The notes: generated from the letters alone by a model not told the origin. DNA of 28,985 bases from Apostichopus parvimensis (GCA_000934455.1 KN883367.1:47495-76479), one strand, 5' to 3'; positions 1-10,790 are shown, counted from the first letter of the stretch. A program made the numbers and translations.

Positions 1-482
1 CCTAATAGTACGTGTGGGTAGGTATACGCAAGTATCTCATAGCTCAGAGACCCAAATGAAGACAACAATTAATTTCAAAACAATGCACAGAAGTTTGGCT
101 ATAATGTGTCCATCACTGAGTTATGTATACATTTTCATATATATATAAGTCTCAAAGAATGAAACATTAAATACAGAACAGTATGATACAGTATATCATA
201 TGATGCCATACGGACACAATTAATGTTTAACAACGCTGTTGGCCATTAAGGTGAAACATGGTTGTAAGAGTTTACCACATACATGAAGTCAACAAGAATA
301 TAGGGCCTGTTTGTAAACGTTTGACCTTAACGCAGAAAACTGCTATAAATCGCTTGCTTAGTGGAGATATAAAATAAAATTGGTTGCTATGTCAAAATTT
401 CAACCATTCATCTGTAAATTACGACTCTTCAATAAAAGTCGAATTTTCGAGACAAAAGTTGTAATTGTTTTCCTATGTGAGC
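1..482. other. AT-rich non-coding stretch
   Basis: No open frame of note, tRNA-like fold or tandem repeat was seen. There is a short TA run near 138-151. I see nothing else to annotate. Confidence 0.5.
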
Positions 483-544
483 CATTGGCGTAGGGCACAT
501 AAACATCATGATATTCTTAGGGCTGAGAGAATCCTATGCCACTG
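483..544. mobile_element. Very short element with hAT-like terminal inverted repeats
   Basis: The left end reads CATTGGCGTAGG and the right end, reverse-complemented, reads CAGTGGCATAGG. These match each other at 10 of 12 positions and resemble the ends of the well-supported MITE at 8577-8883 (CAGTGGCGTA / CATTGGCGTA). Only 62 bp separate the outer edges. The flanking 8-mers (atgtgagc and acagaccg) do not match, so no target-site duplication is visible. It may be an internally deleted MITE whose flanks have changed, or two ends brought together by rearrangement. Confidence 0.4.
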
Positions 545-1339
545 ACAGACCGAGGAGGGGTAGTGTGGGGGGGGGGAAGAAGTACATTGATTTAAATGAA
601 ACCCTACCCTTGGTTAGCTGTTCAGGAACTCCCGTACGTCGTATGAGAGTATGCGTACGAGGGAACACCCAGCTTATGACTTCCTGTCCTATGATCATTG
701 CATCATCATATACAGTTGTACATACAAATAATAGAATCGGACACATCAGATAATATTTGTCCCTATCGTATTGGGCACATGCATTTACGTAGTGGTAAGC
801 ATTAAAGCCACGAAATCCGACATTGTTACGTAAGAATAGAAATTTCTTAGTCAGACAATCAGGCACATTTCCTTTACAATACATCGCTTCTTGTCATGAC
901 GTGCGCATTTATCCCCCAAGATTCACGTATATCTGAATGTCTTGTCAGATACTTTGGGGGAATGTGAAGGCACTCTCTTCTGCAACATTATTAGCAGCCG
1001 AGACAGACGGAGTTGTTTCGAAGTCAATAGAACAACAAGAGTAAGATTTCCTGATTCATCGCTTACGTGTAGCTGTGCACAGCAGCAATATTTAATACTA
1101 GGCCGACAGACACTGGTTCCTGGTGGGTTATGAACTTGGAAACTTATCCTGGATGCGAGGTGGACGTTCTAGTCACTGCAAAACTTCATACAGGCCAACG
1201 CTGATGACACCAAGGTCGCTATCCCTATAGCCAGTAACTGCATGAACATACATGTTCACTCAACCACCCAGTAGGATCGACCTATTTAGCATAAACTACA
1301 GCAGCACAATGCGCAAGAAGAAGATGCTGTTGAAGTTTC
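545..1339. other. Non-coding stretch with poly-G tract
   Basis: A G run lies near 567-576. Overlapping open frames on both strands (508-753 plus, 534-884 minus) have no recognisable domain and read through low-complexity sequence, so I do not call genes here. Confidence 0.4.
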
Positions 1340-1435
1340 ATGTTTGCAATGTTTCAGACTTTCACCTCTACTGACCTCAATTACCTTCCAGTTCCGCCAA
1401 GTTCAGCAAAATTCTTTTACTCAACAATGGTATAA
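1340..1435 (+). repeat. Period-10 TGACCT interspersed repeat, diverged fragment
   Basis: The block has TCACCT-CTAC-TGACCT-CAAT-TACCTT, hexamers spaced ten bases apart, preceded by a GTTTCAGACTTT-like segment and followed by a CCGCCAAGTTCAGCAAAATT-like segment ending CTCAACAATGG. The same order (TTTTCAGA, TGACCT decamers, CCACCAAAA, TTCTNCTACTCA) occurs at 13149, 17766 and 28190, so this is an old copy of the same family. Boundaries are approximate. Confidence 0.5.
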
Positions 1436-2731
1436 CGTTTAAAGTTCAACCGTGCTAATTATGCACACTAATGATGTAAAGGGAGTGACGTAAACTGACG
1501 AAAACTGGCCCGTCACCAAGTTTTCGGTACCATCAAGCGGTGCTTGTGTTGCTTCGCGTTTTAGTCCTCAGTGGCAAGGAATGATTTCAAAGTGATACAA
1601 ACCAATCCTTTGCGATAAGAATATCGACCTTTGCGATGAATTTGAGAGTTATATTCACAACAACGGTAGACGCGGTTGCAGAAGACATATCATTTATTTA
1701 TTTAAGACTTGGTATTAATCTATTAAACTATACAAGGTTTTTTTTTATAATATATAGTATGAACAATTGTAAATTTACAATCTGACAATCCAAATCAACA
1801 TTAAAGCAGATTTTTGTAATTCGTTGTATATCAAATATATTGAATTTGTCATATGATGGAAATAACAACGTTCGTGTTACACGGGTAGCGCCGAAATGCT
1901 ATAGTATCATGTATATTTACACTGTTGAGTTGCTGTAGTTTGACAGGCTGTTTTGATGTTTAAAGGCAGACAGACATTTTGAAGTTAACCATATGCTGTG
2001 GCACCTCTGCAAGTGAGAACTTAAAATAAACCAACCAGATATCCTTTGTAGTAAAGCGTCCTTTTGAGATGTATAGCAGCTTTCACTACATGTAGTACAA
2101 GTACACTAACGAGAGCTATTTGTAGGTGATTCACGGGCATGGAATGACAACCGACGCCTCGTGTCTGAAGAATACACCAAATAGACACAGCGACATCATC
2201 TTACAAACAGGAAAAACAAAACAAAATAAGACAATAGTCTTGTTCGAAATCGCAAGATGAATAAGATTGTGTAAGATTTGTTAGTCAGGATGATATCCGA
2301 GATGCTCTTAATCTAATCACCTCCCTGGGATTATCAATGCCAGTGTAACACAGGCTGACATGGTCTGCTACCCATGCATGCGTTCTTTTTCTCTCTTATT
2401 CACACTCACTTAATTTTCCCACAGAGTCATCCGTTGTGCCAATAATCCGCCACAGTGTATGACGCAATTATTTGATACATCCGTCCACTGTTGTAGTATC
2501 CCTTGTGTTTACATCCAGCGTGTCCTTAATTCAACGTGATCAGTTTACTTAATTCGTGTTCAAACCATCGGCCTTCAATATGAAAGAAAGAGATTGAATT
2601 CCACCTCCTCTTCGCTGCAGAATAAATAAAATAGAATACATGACAAGGTCAAGCAACCTCTCTGACCAGAGTGTTAGTCACCTCATATAAGGTCAAGCAG
2701 TACTTTCGTGGATAACTATATCAATCGAACA
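1436..2731. other. Non-coding stretch, no assignable feature
   Basis: AT-rich with a T run near 1739-1746. There are no convincing open frames, tRNA folds or repeated units. I see nothing supported. Confidence 0.4.
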
Positions 2732-3259
2732 ACGTTTACTGTGCCTGGGCAGACGTTTATTGTGCATGGGCAGACGTGTACTGTGCGTGGGCAGACGTTT
2801 ACTGTGCCTGGGCAGACGTTTACTGTGCCTGGGCAGACGTTTACTGTGCCTGGGCAGACGTTTACTGTGCATGGGCAGACGTTTACTGTGCCTGGGCAGA
2901 CGTTTACTGTGCATGGGCAGACGTTTACTGTGCATGGGCAGACGTTTACTGTGCCTGGGCAGACGTTCACTGTGCATGGGCAGACGTTTACTGTGCCTGG
3001 GCAGACGTTCACTGTGCATGGGCAGACGTTTACTTGCATGGGCAGACGTTCACTGTGCATGGGCAGACGTTTACCGTGCCTAGGCAGTCGTTCACTGTGC
3101 CCGGGCAGACGTTTACTTGCATGGGCAGACGCTTACTGTGCCTGGGCAGACGTTTACTGTGCCTGGTCAGACGTTTACTTACATGGGCAGATGTTCACTG
3201 TGCATGGGCAGACGTTTACTGTGCATGGGCAGACGTTAACTGTGCATTGGCAGACGTTG
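2732..3259 (+). repeat. 21-bp minisatellite array, about 25 copies
   Basis: The unit begins ACGTTTACTGTG, continues CCTGGG or CATGGG, and ends CAG. Two main monomer types differ at one base (CCTGGG, CATGGG). The CATGGG type is often linked to a TTCAC variant, giving a C/A alternation (a 42-bp higher-order unit) around 2880-3040. The distal half carries single-base deletions (ACTTGCATGGG at about 3031 and 3115), substitutions such as CCTAGG and CTGGTC, and a decayed last unit. Because 21 is divisible by three, several frames on both strands stay open for 100-197 codons; these are repeat artefacts, with a seven-residue period such as TFTVHGQ. Confidence 0.95.
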
Positions 3260-3503
3260 ATATACTACTCTTCCGGTTTTCTGAATAAACCTTCCGGTTA
3301 ACCGATAGTGAACTCTGCAGGGTAATCATGCACGCAAAATTCAGAATTATTGTTTCAGACTTACCGATGGAAGGGGATAATCTAACTGACATACGTAACA
3401 TGTGTCCTGACCTACGCTGTCTTGCCCCCCCCCCCACCCGCCCCTCCCACACACACCATTATCTGCGGCACATACGGGTATTGAACCATCAGCCCGGGCA
3501 GAC
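3260..3503. other. Spacer with C-rich tract
   Basis: A run of Cs followed by ACCCGCCCCTCCCACACACACC lies near 3424-3453. The spacer holds no gene and connects the 21-bp array to a SINE tail. Confidence 0.4.
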
Positions 3504-3561
3504 CATTGTAAAGCGCATAGAACTTGTGGATTATGCGCTATATAAATAACGGCGTAATAAT
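3504..3561 (+). mobile_element. 3' end fragment of SINE family II
   Basis: This is near-identical to the last part of the full copy at 16240-16612. It includes the inverted pair GCGCATA...TATGCGC, then CTATATAAATAACGGCG and TAATAAT. It is 5'-truncated: nothing of the tRNA-like head is present. Such hairpin plus simple-repeat tails are known in SINEs that borrow the 3' end of a partner LINE; the partner is not identified here. Confidence 0.85.
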
Positions 3562-5435
3562 CAGCGAGCGGTCAACTTTGGATGTATATAGAGTTGGGTC
3601 CATCGCGTATAAGTTTAGCAATAATTAGCACGTTTAATGTTATAATTATTACAGACGACTTATAGAAGTTAGGAACCTGAGCGGTTGCAATAATATGCCA
3701 ATCCGATAAAGGATGTATATATGTAAGACCGAATTGATTCAGACCATTCTGCAAGTGTTAATGTACATTGCTGTTACAATGTGTTAAGGTACAAGAAACT
3801 TAATTTTGTCTTTAAAAAAAAAAGAAAATGTAAATTTGGAATATTATCGAATTTCACTTAATGACATAAATGACACAGGACCCACCCGTGAAGTTTCATG
3901 GTCAAACTAGTTATGTGATTTCACTATCGAATATCATCGAAAATTTATGAAGATCGAAGGATAAAGCTCCATGTATTTAACATAAATACAATGATTGGTA
4001 AACCTATTTCCTTGCTCCTTTGTAAGAATATGCCTAATTAGCGATAGACGGCATTTAGCACCACAGACTTAGCCTTTAGGCTACACAATTTTTACAGTCG
4101 ACGTTAAAGGGGTTGTTAAAGTGTAGAACAGGCATAACCTGCCTAAAGAAACGATTTAAACGGAATTATAGGCCAACTGGTTTAATGAATATTCCCTCTG
4201 ATATCCTTTAATGACCCAACCTCTTCTATTCTTTAATAATCTAACCTGAACTCAGGAACATGATTCCAGGAACAATCAAATTAACGTCTTTACCCATGAA
4301 ACATCAGATAGTAATAAAATGAAGGCGTGTGTCTCAGTTTGATCAAATATAAACTTATTTGGAGTACGGATGACTAACATTACTGACCAAAAACAAAGAA
4401 GAGAGCGAAAAAAGCTGCTTAGAAGTTCTCAATTCGAGCCAATAATTTCTGTCTTTCTCTCTTTTTTACCCAATTCCTCTTGATCAAGGGATACGGTGAG
4501 TGAGAGTAGAATGGAAGGTTCCTTAGGAGATATCACGTTACATCTGAAAACAAGAGGAAACAATCGCATTATCAAATTATTACAATTATTCTGTTATAGA
4601 CAATTGAGCAATCAGAATATTCTATGGTATTCCATTCTAAATACCCTATACCCCAGTTGTTATTTTGACCTGATAATGCTTAGTGGATTTGTCAGAAACT
4701 GAGGGTCAAAGTTTCTCGGAATACATTTTCATCATCTACTTAGATATCAAACTGAATGATTGCTTTATCAAAACAATAAATGGATTGGTATATGACTTGC
4801 AACCTACATGAAATGATGATTTACTATTATGATATATATATATATAATAAATGGTTATGTTGCCGCTTTATTTGGAGAAGTGACAATTTTAAACAAATAT
4901 AATAATCTCTGCCTAAGTCATTCCAGATCCATAAGCCAAGCGAAATTGTAGCATATATACCGCACTTTTAGTGTGGGCGAGGACGCGTTACCGACACTGA
5001 GCCAAGGCCACAACAGTTCTAACTATTTATAGATCAAATTGAAGAGAATTAGTACAGAGGTAAATACATGTCTGTAAGTTGAACAAATTATCAGCATTCT
5101 GGTGGATTTTGCAGTAAATTACTATGTATCGTTTTAGAGATAACAACATTTGAAGTTTTTGTACTAAAAGAGGAACTTGACAAATTTGTTTTATGTTTTT
5201 ACTTTAAAATGTGCATCCAGTTTTCTTCTTCAGATTTCTCGACAATAAACTGTAGGAATTCGATGCCGGATTTTCCCGGGATGTTATGGTACTTGTTCTC
5301 TTGTCACTATAGTCAAAAAGACAATTTTTTGCTATCCTATTTATTCTTAGCGTTTACAAATTTAACAATTACACGTATCCAACAATTACATAAAAAAAAC
5401 ATAATATAACATTAATTTAGCGTACAAAACAAATT
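3562..5435. other. Long AT-rich non-coding stretch
   Basis: An A run near 3813 and a (TA)n run near 4833-4848 are present. Short open frames (for example 4496-4702) have no coding character. No repeat family from elsewhere in the window was recognised. Confidence 0.4.
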
Positions 5436-5481
5436 CCAATGACCTGATTGGTTGATTCCTGTCTGCGTCATATAACACGTG
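5436..5481. promoter_or_regulatory. Promoter-like motif cluster (CCAAT, ATTGG, TGCGTCAT, CACGTG)
   Basis: Within 46 bp there is a direct CCAAT (5436-5440), an inverted CCAAT (ATTGG, 5447-5451), a bZIP-type TGCGTCAT (5464-5471) and a palindromic E-box CACGTG (5476-5481). No coding exon was recognised nearby, so promoter function is only inferred from motif clustering and may be chance. Confidence 0.2.
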
Positions 5482-6002
5482 ATACTTTAGTTCTCCTCTT
5501 TGCGTTTTACAGTTCATTCAAACAGTCAGAGGATTACATTTGTTCTACTGCAGAGACTGCGATATTTTTGATGATCGTTTAAGAGAAAATAAAGTTATAA
5601 TCATTTTAATGAAATACCAATTTACGATCTGTTGAAAAGGAAAACATCCCCAAACTAAGGATATTCTTTGTTCTAGAACTCATAATAACTTTGAGATACT
5701 AATGTAGACTTAAATAGATGGCTTGAAGATTTAAAAATTGACATGAAGCAGTAATAAAATGTAGTAACTAAAATTATTCATTTTCATAGCTCTCAGCTGT
5801 GCAAAGAAACTAGATGGAATTGACTTGACGACTCACGGTATATATCTTAGTCCCTATCCACCACTACCTCACCCACCCCAACCTTTACCCCAATGATAGC
5901 ACAATATGATCTTCAAGTTGATTAATTGCATATTAAAAGTTGGTCGTTTAATTTATCATATTAAACGTATAGTACAAAAAATCGTGAGACTAAAAAAAAA
6001 CT
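5482..6002. other. Non-coding stretch
   Basis: AT-rich, no supported gene. A pyrimidine-rich CCACTACCTCACCCACCCCAAC segment (positions 5860-5882) stands out only by composition. Confidence 0.4.
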
Positions 6003-6186
6003 TCACACAGATATTGTAAAATGAAACACGTAACGATAAGATGACGTCATCATTCTTTCGGCGATATCCTCAAAGGTTTCCGGACTAGGGGACTCAGCAT
6101 CCTCAACACCTTCTAAGAGTCTCGCCTGCATTAACCTAACTGAGTCACGGTCTTGTATATGTTGTAACGTTAATCTTCCCACGTTT
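6003..6186 (-). CDS. Candidate coding exon, unknown protein
   Basis: On the minus strand a pyrimidine-rich TTCGGTTTCAG resembles a splice acceptor at about 6187. It is followed by an open frame of about 60 codons ending in TGA at 6003. The peptide is acidic and looks like soluble protein: it contains NVGRLTLQHIQDRDSVRL, then a Glu/Asp/Ser/Pro stretch (EDAESPSPETFEDIAE) before its end. The AT-rich flanks contrast with this more balanced segment. I recognise no family, see no strong donor site, and found no partner exon, so an intergenic open frame or a pseudogene piece remains possible. Confidence 0.25.
6042..6049. promoter_or_regulatory. Perfect palindromic TGACGTCA (CRE-like)
   Basis: TGACGTCA is the full CREB/ATF consensus. 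Further perfect copies lie at 8031-8038 and 8186-8193. This one falls within the candidate exon above, so it may be coincidental. Confidence 0.3.
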
Positions 6187-6819
6187 ATGGCTGAAACCGA
6201 ACAGTAATTACGGTACAAGCTACTCGTTCCGACTCAGTGTGGCAAGACCTTGAAAGGTGTTATTATGCAGAACGTCTTTGTTAGGTAAGATCTTTCATAC
6301 ATGGAATACATACATACATACATACATACATACACATATACATACATTCAATTACATGTGTAACTGCCCATATCCTGACAGAATCGGGACATCTGTAAAA
6401 AATACCAACAACAACAGCAATTACAGCAACAACAGCAACATAGTGACTTGCATCGACTCAATTGTCGCCCGCGTTTACTTTGATGCAATTGCTATGACAA
6501 CGCGGGCAGTAATTTAAACACAAAACCTCAAGATTTTTGCTAACATAGTACCAAATTTTCGATACGACTTTGAATATCCTCATATTCGTAACATACAACT
6601 TTCTATAGCCTCACGAAGCATCCTTATCTTGGAAAAGAACATGGAAATATAAAATATAATATAGCTACATGCATCGACACAGGGAAAACCCACTCGAAAT
6701 ATCTATCGGTGTGTTTGTAGTTTGAATAATGACTTAATGTACAGAATTAATGATGATGATGTTATAGACCTTTAAGAAACACTGTTATCCATCCAAGTTG
6801 TGATTCTTATACACTATTG
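6187..6819. repeat. Simple-sequence stretch: (TACA)n and CAA/CAG repeats
   Basis: A (TACA)n microsatellite runs at about 6307-6347, and an AACAACAACAGC / AGCAACAACAGC imperfect trinucleotide tract at about 6402-6440. A short GATGATGAT run is near 6750. The rest is non-coding. Confidence 0.7.
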
Positions 6820-7105
6820 TTTTTCTTTATATAGATTCAATTGACTAGACTATTTAGTGTAATATACACATACATACACTTACACTTTCTTTAACACTTT
6901 TCTTTTCTTTTCATAGATTAAATTGACTTTACTATTTAGTGTAATACACATACACTTTCTTTAACACTTTTGTTTCCTTTCTATTTATTTAATTGACTAC
7001 ACTATTTAGTGTAATATACACATACATACAGATACACTTTCTTTAACAATTTGTTTTCTTTCTATATATTTAATTGACTAGACTTTTAGTGTAATACACA
7101 GATGT
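6820..7105 (+). repeat. 70/82-bp tandem repeat, four copies
   Basis: The core TTGACT...TATTTAGTGTAATA recurs with its TTGAC at 6841, 6923, 6993 and 7074, that is spacings of 82, 70 and 81 bp. The length variation is explained by presence or absence of a 12-bp ACATACA-type block inside each unit. Units end with ACTTTCTTTAACA followed by a T-rich linker. Non-coding. Confidence 0.85.
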
Positions 7106-8030
7106 AGCACAAAACTTATCGGACAACGAGATAATTTTATGGTCTCAAATATCTTTACATTACATAGAAATTATCAATGACAAATGCTGTTGAATATCAT
7201 TTTCAAAGGATGCTCTGTTGTTTATAAAAAGTTAGAAAGAAAATGCTTTGGTTGAGGTATTAGAATTTATGAAAAATGTGAATATTAACATTCACATGTA
7301 GGCTTGTACTGAGAAGCCAATGTCATCATTAATTAACCCCCTTAAAGGAGCACTCCAGAAATCTTATGTTACAGGTGAATTTCTTGAAAAACTTCGATAA
7401 CTATAGAAACATTACGGTAATGTCACTCTTCTTTTGTTTCTTGTGCAATGATATCAAGAAAAGAGTCAACGTTTGACTAATGCTTAAAGTCATCATTTAA
7501 AGGTAGGTAATCTTTATAATGATTACGATCTACATGTTGCGGTCTACAGTAATATGTCATATTGTATAACAGTACATTATATTGATGTAAATCACGACTA
7601 TGATCAACAAAGAAATGACCACATGAGATAACTGAGTGCTTCGTAAAAGTTACATGGTAATCAGTCTGGTTAAAATCTTCTCAGTTTATGACTTCATTGA
7701 TCGCTGTCAGTTGTTTTCGCTAAATAAGCAAATTAGAACTTCTAGGAAAAGATTATCTAGCAGATATTTGTTGTTAAACGATACTGCAACGCTTTTAAAA
7801 AGGAAAGTCAACACATCTTCGCAGGGGCAGATGAATGAGTCTACTCCCACGGATAAACTTTGTCAAACGAAATGAAGAATAAAACCCACTTGGACACAAT
7901 TAGCTTGGAATTTGTTCCCTCTTTGAAGCCATTTTGGTCGGCTAAAATATTAGTGAGTGCCCCTGATATCACAGTAGGATAACCAAAAGCGCACCAACCA
8001 ACACATTATCGGAAACAGTATAAATCTGCA

Positions 8031-8038
8031 TGACGTCA
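8031..8038. promoter_or_regulatory. Perfect TGACGTCA site
   Basis: Full CREB/ATF palindrome, ten bases downstream of a TATAAAT-like string. Together with the site at 8186 it precedes the 51-bp array, whose units contain the related GCGACGTCTT. Regulatory function is not shown by the sequence. Confidence 0.3.
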
Positions 8039-8185
8039 TTATAACGACACTATATATCAAAATATAGGTTACATTTACTGGCTAAATGTTTGCGGGCAAG
8101 AGGTATCCACGACAGTGTCTCAAAATAATGGTAACAAGAGACAAAATATAATAAGGAGCATCTTCCTTACGTATATTGAAAAAAG

Positions 8186-8193
8186 TGACGTCA
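8186..8193. promoter_or_regulatory. Perfect TGACGTCA site
   Basis: Second full palindrome within 160 bp, 32 bp before the first 51-bp repeat unit. Confidence 0.3.
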
Positions 8194-8224
8194 AACGATA
8201 ATGTTCAACGGTATGACATAGCTT

Positions 8225-8505
8225 AAAATGATAGTGGCGACAGCAATAAAGAGCGACGTCTTGCATACGTTATATAAAATGATAGGGACGGCAGCAATAA
8301 AGAGCGACGTCTTGCATACGTTAAATTAAAATGATAGGAACGACAGCAATAAAGAGCGACGTCTTGGGTACGTCATATAAAATGAAAGTGACGACAGCAA
8401 TAAAGAGCGACGTCTTGCATACGTCATATAACATGATAGTGACGACAACAATAAAGAGCGACGTCTTGCATACGTTATATATAATGATAGTGACGATAAC
8501 GATGA
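8225..8505 (+). repeat. 51-bp minisatellite, about 5.5 copies, with repeated GACGTC
   Basis: Units start with AAAATGATAG at 8225, 8276, 8328, 8379, 8430 and 8481 (spacings 51, 52, 51, 51, 51). Each complete unit has CAATAAAGAGCGACGTCTTG followed by a TACGT. The palindrome GACGTC is present in five units and ACGTCA or ACGTTA follows. As 51 is divisible by three, both strands carry an artefactual open frame of 72-84 codons with a 17-residue period. The last unit is partial and degenerate. Confidence 0.95.
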
Positions 8506-8576
8506 ACTTGAGCAACGAATTATGTAATTTAAATGAGCTCAAACAATAAATGAGCAGTTTCGTATGTAGTGACATT

Positions 8577-8883
8577 CAGTGGCGTATCAAGAGGGAGTGG
8601 GGGGCGGGCGCTGTCCACCCGGGTACCAGTAAGAGGGGGTACCGTGCCGCAGCCACCCCCCCCCCCAAAAAAAATATTTTGAACAAGAAATAGGAACAAT
8701 TAACTTAGAAACTTTTACTAAATTCCTAAACATGTAATAAGTTCAAAGCTTTTTCAAAGTCATTTTGCATCTATGCCACCCTACATAACCCCTCCCTGCG
8801 GACTGCATCTCCTTCATGGGGTGAAAATAGAAGGATAATAAAAGGATCCGTCCCTGGTGCCAACTATCCTAGGTACGCCAATG
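8577..8883. mobile_element. hAT-like non-autonomous DNA transposon (MITE), 307 bp
   Basis: Termini are CAGTGGCGTA at the left and TACGCCAATG at the right, i.e. inverted repeats matching at 9 of 10 positions. The element is flanked by identical 8-mers GTGACATT at 8569-8576 and 8884-8891. An 8-bp target-site duplication with CA...TG ends is the known signature of the hAT superfamily. Inside, a G-rich segment is followed by a C run and an A run near 8656-8676, and no open frame could encode a transposase, so mobilisation would have needed an enzyme in trans. The intact duplication suggests a fairly young insertion. Confidence 0.9.
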
Positions 8884-8891
8884 GTGACATT

Positions 8892-9588
8892 ATTAATATG
8901 CTGTCAAATTTATCTGAAGTCATTGGTCATTTCTGAGTGATGACCAAGTAGTTTTCGTTGTATTGACTGACAAAAAAAATAGAATGTGGTATACGATTGT
9001 CAAATCCAAAGTTGTCCCATCCTGAGATGAAGACCTATGTCTAAGTATTTATGTTTGGATGAAGTTATAATTGCTTATGTTTGAGTTATTAGTTTTGCCT
9101 AATAATCCGAAAACTGATTCACTCCTATCTATTCGTTTGTTGTGATCCATCTGTCACCAAAGTTCTTTATTATACCCACTATTGAATAATCACTATAAGT
9201 ATAGCGCTTATATAATAGAAAGAGAGGATATCACAAAGCACATTTCCGAATATGCATATGAAAATATAGCGGCTCCCTAACCAATTGCTAGAATGGTCAG
9301 TGTACTTTTGTTCAGTTCAGGACATTTTCCAATTGATAAACGGTTTTACTCGGGCGAGCAAGCGACCTACTTCGTATCATAGTTTGGGATGAATACTTAT
9401 GTTGATATCTTCAAAGGGTCTGAAGTATCAATGATGTAACCTTTAGTTTCATGTTATTCTTTCATCAACCTTCTGTTCTGTCCGCAGAAATTTTCTTCAA
9501 ACGTTATCTTTGGAAACGTTTTGGAATGTAAGTGACTTGTTTGCCCTGTGTTCACCACACTTTCACGCAGACGGATTCATATCCCATT
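8892..9588. other. Non-coding stretch
   Basis: No supported gene or repeat. AT-rich, no long open frame. Confidence 0.4.
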
Positions 9589-9930
9589 TCAATTTATTTG
9601 AAAATTGAGAAGCTTGCTTCTATTGTTATCTTTTACTTCGTTGCACATTCCTGCTCTGTGGTTAACAATGGTAACTTCCAAACAATGGAAAGTTGAGATT
9701 ATTTTGCTCATACCGTAAATCAGGTAAAAGCTAGCTAGCCACCTGCTCGGTGGGTAGTAGGATACGTACGTAATCACGTATGGGTAAGGCTGCTGCTTGA
9801 TGTCTGTTGCGTAATAAACAAATGCAGCCGCGGCGATTCCATGCACATGGTATGGTGCATTTGTACAGCTTCGACGTACATCAAAACTTCTTGTGATCGG
9901 GCTTTTACATATTTTTATCTCGAAAATGTG
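9589..9930 (-). other. Long stop-free minus-strand frame, coding status unclear
   Basis: A minus-strand frame is open for over 110 codons. Its middle part (about 9715-9870) uses many C/G-ending codons and encodes an aromatic-rich peptide including DIKQQPYPYVITYVSYYPPS. A GTATGA donor-like site lies at the end of this better part (near 9714). There is no pyrimidine-rich acceptor upstream, the frame upstream runs into a (CA)n tract, and the last third is AT-rich. One frame this long is expected by chance in 29 kb at this composition. Confidence 0.15.
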
Positions 9931-10561
9931 TGTGTGTAAGGTTGTGTATGTGTGTTCACGATTGTAAAAAAGGGGTGGGTGGGTTCCGTGTTCCTGTTTT
10001 ACGTAGGACTATCCGTCTAATCATACGGCTTTGGAAGCCTGAAGGAGCTTTGCATTTGAGTCTGTGAAATAACGTCAGTATGCTGTATCTCCTGACTCCG
10101 TATACCTTGTTGACCTGCCACATTCATGTAGACTTGTTAATTTTACTGGATAATAGGAAAAATCGTTGAACTCATAAACTATTGTTCAGTATCCCATCAC
10201 GAACACATTAATGGTCACAAAATGTTAAGTTCGTTTGTTGTTTTATCGGCCTGTCTGAACAGATATGTATCTTCCCAAACTTTGCTGACAGGTCAATAAC
10301 ACTTTCGTCACAGACTCATCCAAACTTTACTTGTTTCCGATGAATAAGAATTGAGAGGAAGTTGTTGACATTAATGTCACACACTAATAACCATTAAAGA
10401 GTACACTTTGGGGTGTATGGTGTGGGAAGCTCGAAAACCTTCATACCCTATTATCGGATATATTTAGTCGGGCGTCCTAACAAAGATGCACGAAATGTGA
10501 TCGCACAAGTTACATATCGATGATTCCTTACATTGCTAGACGAACGCATGGATTAAATGTT
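9931..10561. other. Non-coding stretch with GT-rich tract
   Basis: A GTGTGTGTGTAAGG and GTGTATGTGTG tract lies near 9928-9955. Nothing else supported. Confidence 0.4.
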
Positions 10562-10790
10562 CGAGTTCGAGTCACTCCAAGATTAATGTATGTCGTCCAG
10601 TTACAGAGTTGTTGACAATTGACAATTCATAATCATGGACGTTAAATACGAAACTAAGAGACTGACTTTGATAAGCCAATGAGGGCCCTTCGCGAGTTCC
10701 TGCTTGCAGGAGGATCTAAAATACATACAATATATACAATACATACAATGCATACATAATACAATACATACAATACATAAATACAAATAG
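10562..10790 (+). mobile_element. SINE family I, 5'-defective copy with long (ACATACA)n tail
   Basis: Begins at the B-box-like CGAGTTCGAGTCACTCC and continues with the family body (GTATGTCGTCCAGTTACAG, CATAATCATGGACGTTAAAT, TTCGCGAGTTCCTGCTTGC, AGGAGGATCTA). The A-box half is missing or collapsed. Relative to the other two copies it lacks about 17 bp between GAGACTGACTT and TTGATAAGCC, and it has the extra GACAATT unit. The tail is a degenerate ACATACAAT repeat running to about 10790. Confidence 0.9.

Larger units (their letters stand above)
7106..8224. other. Non-coding stretch with two CRE-like palindromes
   Basis: The open frame at 7636-7875 has no recognisable domain and I do not call it. 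Perfect TGACGTCA sites are listed separately at 8031 and 8186. No other feature seen. Confidence 0.4.

Noticed and set aside
534..884. 116-codon minus-strand frame
   Set aside because: No domain, ends in translated poly-G/C tract, and runs through the mini-element at 483-544.
2693..3301. Open frames of 107-197 codons on both strands with heptapeptide repeats
   Set aside because: They arise because a 21-bp tandem unit lacks stops in several frames. Five overlapping frames on both strands look equally open, and single-base deletions shift them freely.
8321..8575. 72- and 84-codon frames on opposite strands
   Set aside because: Artefact of the 51-bp tandem repeat, whose length is a multiple of three.
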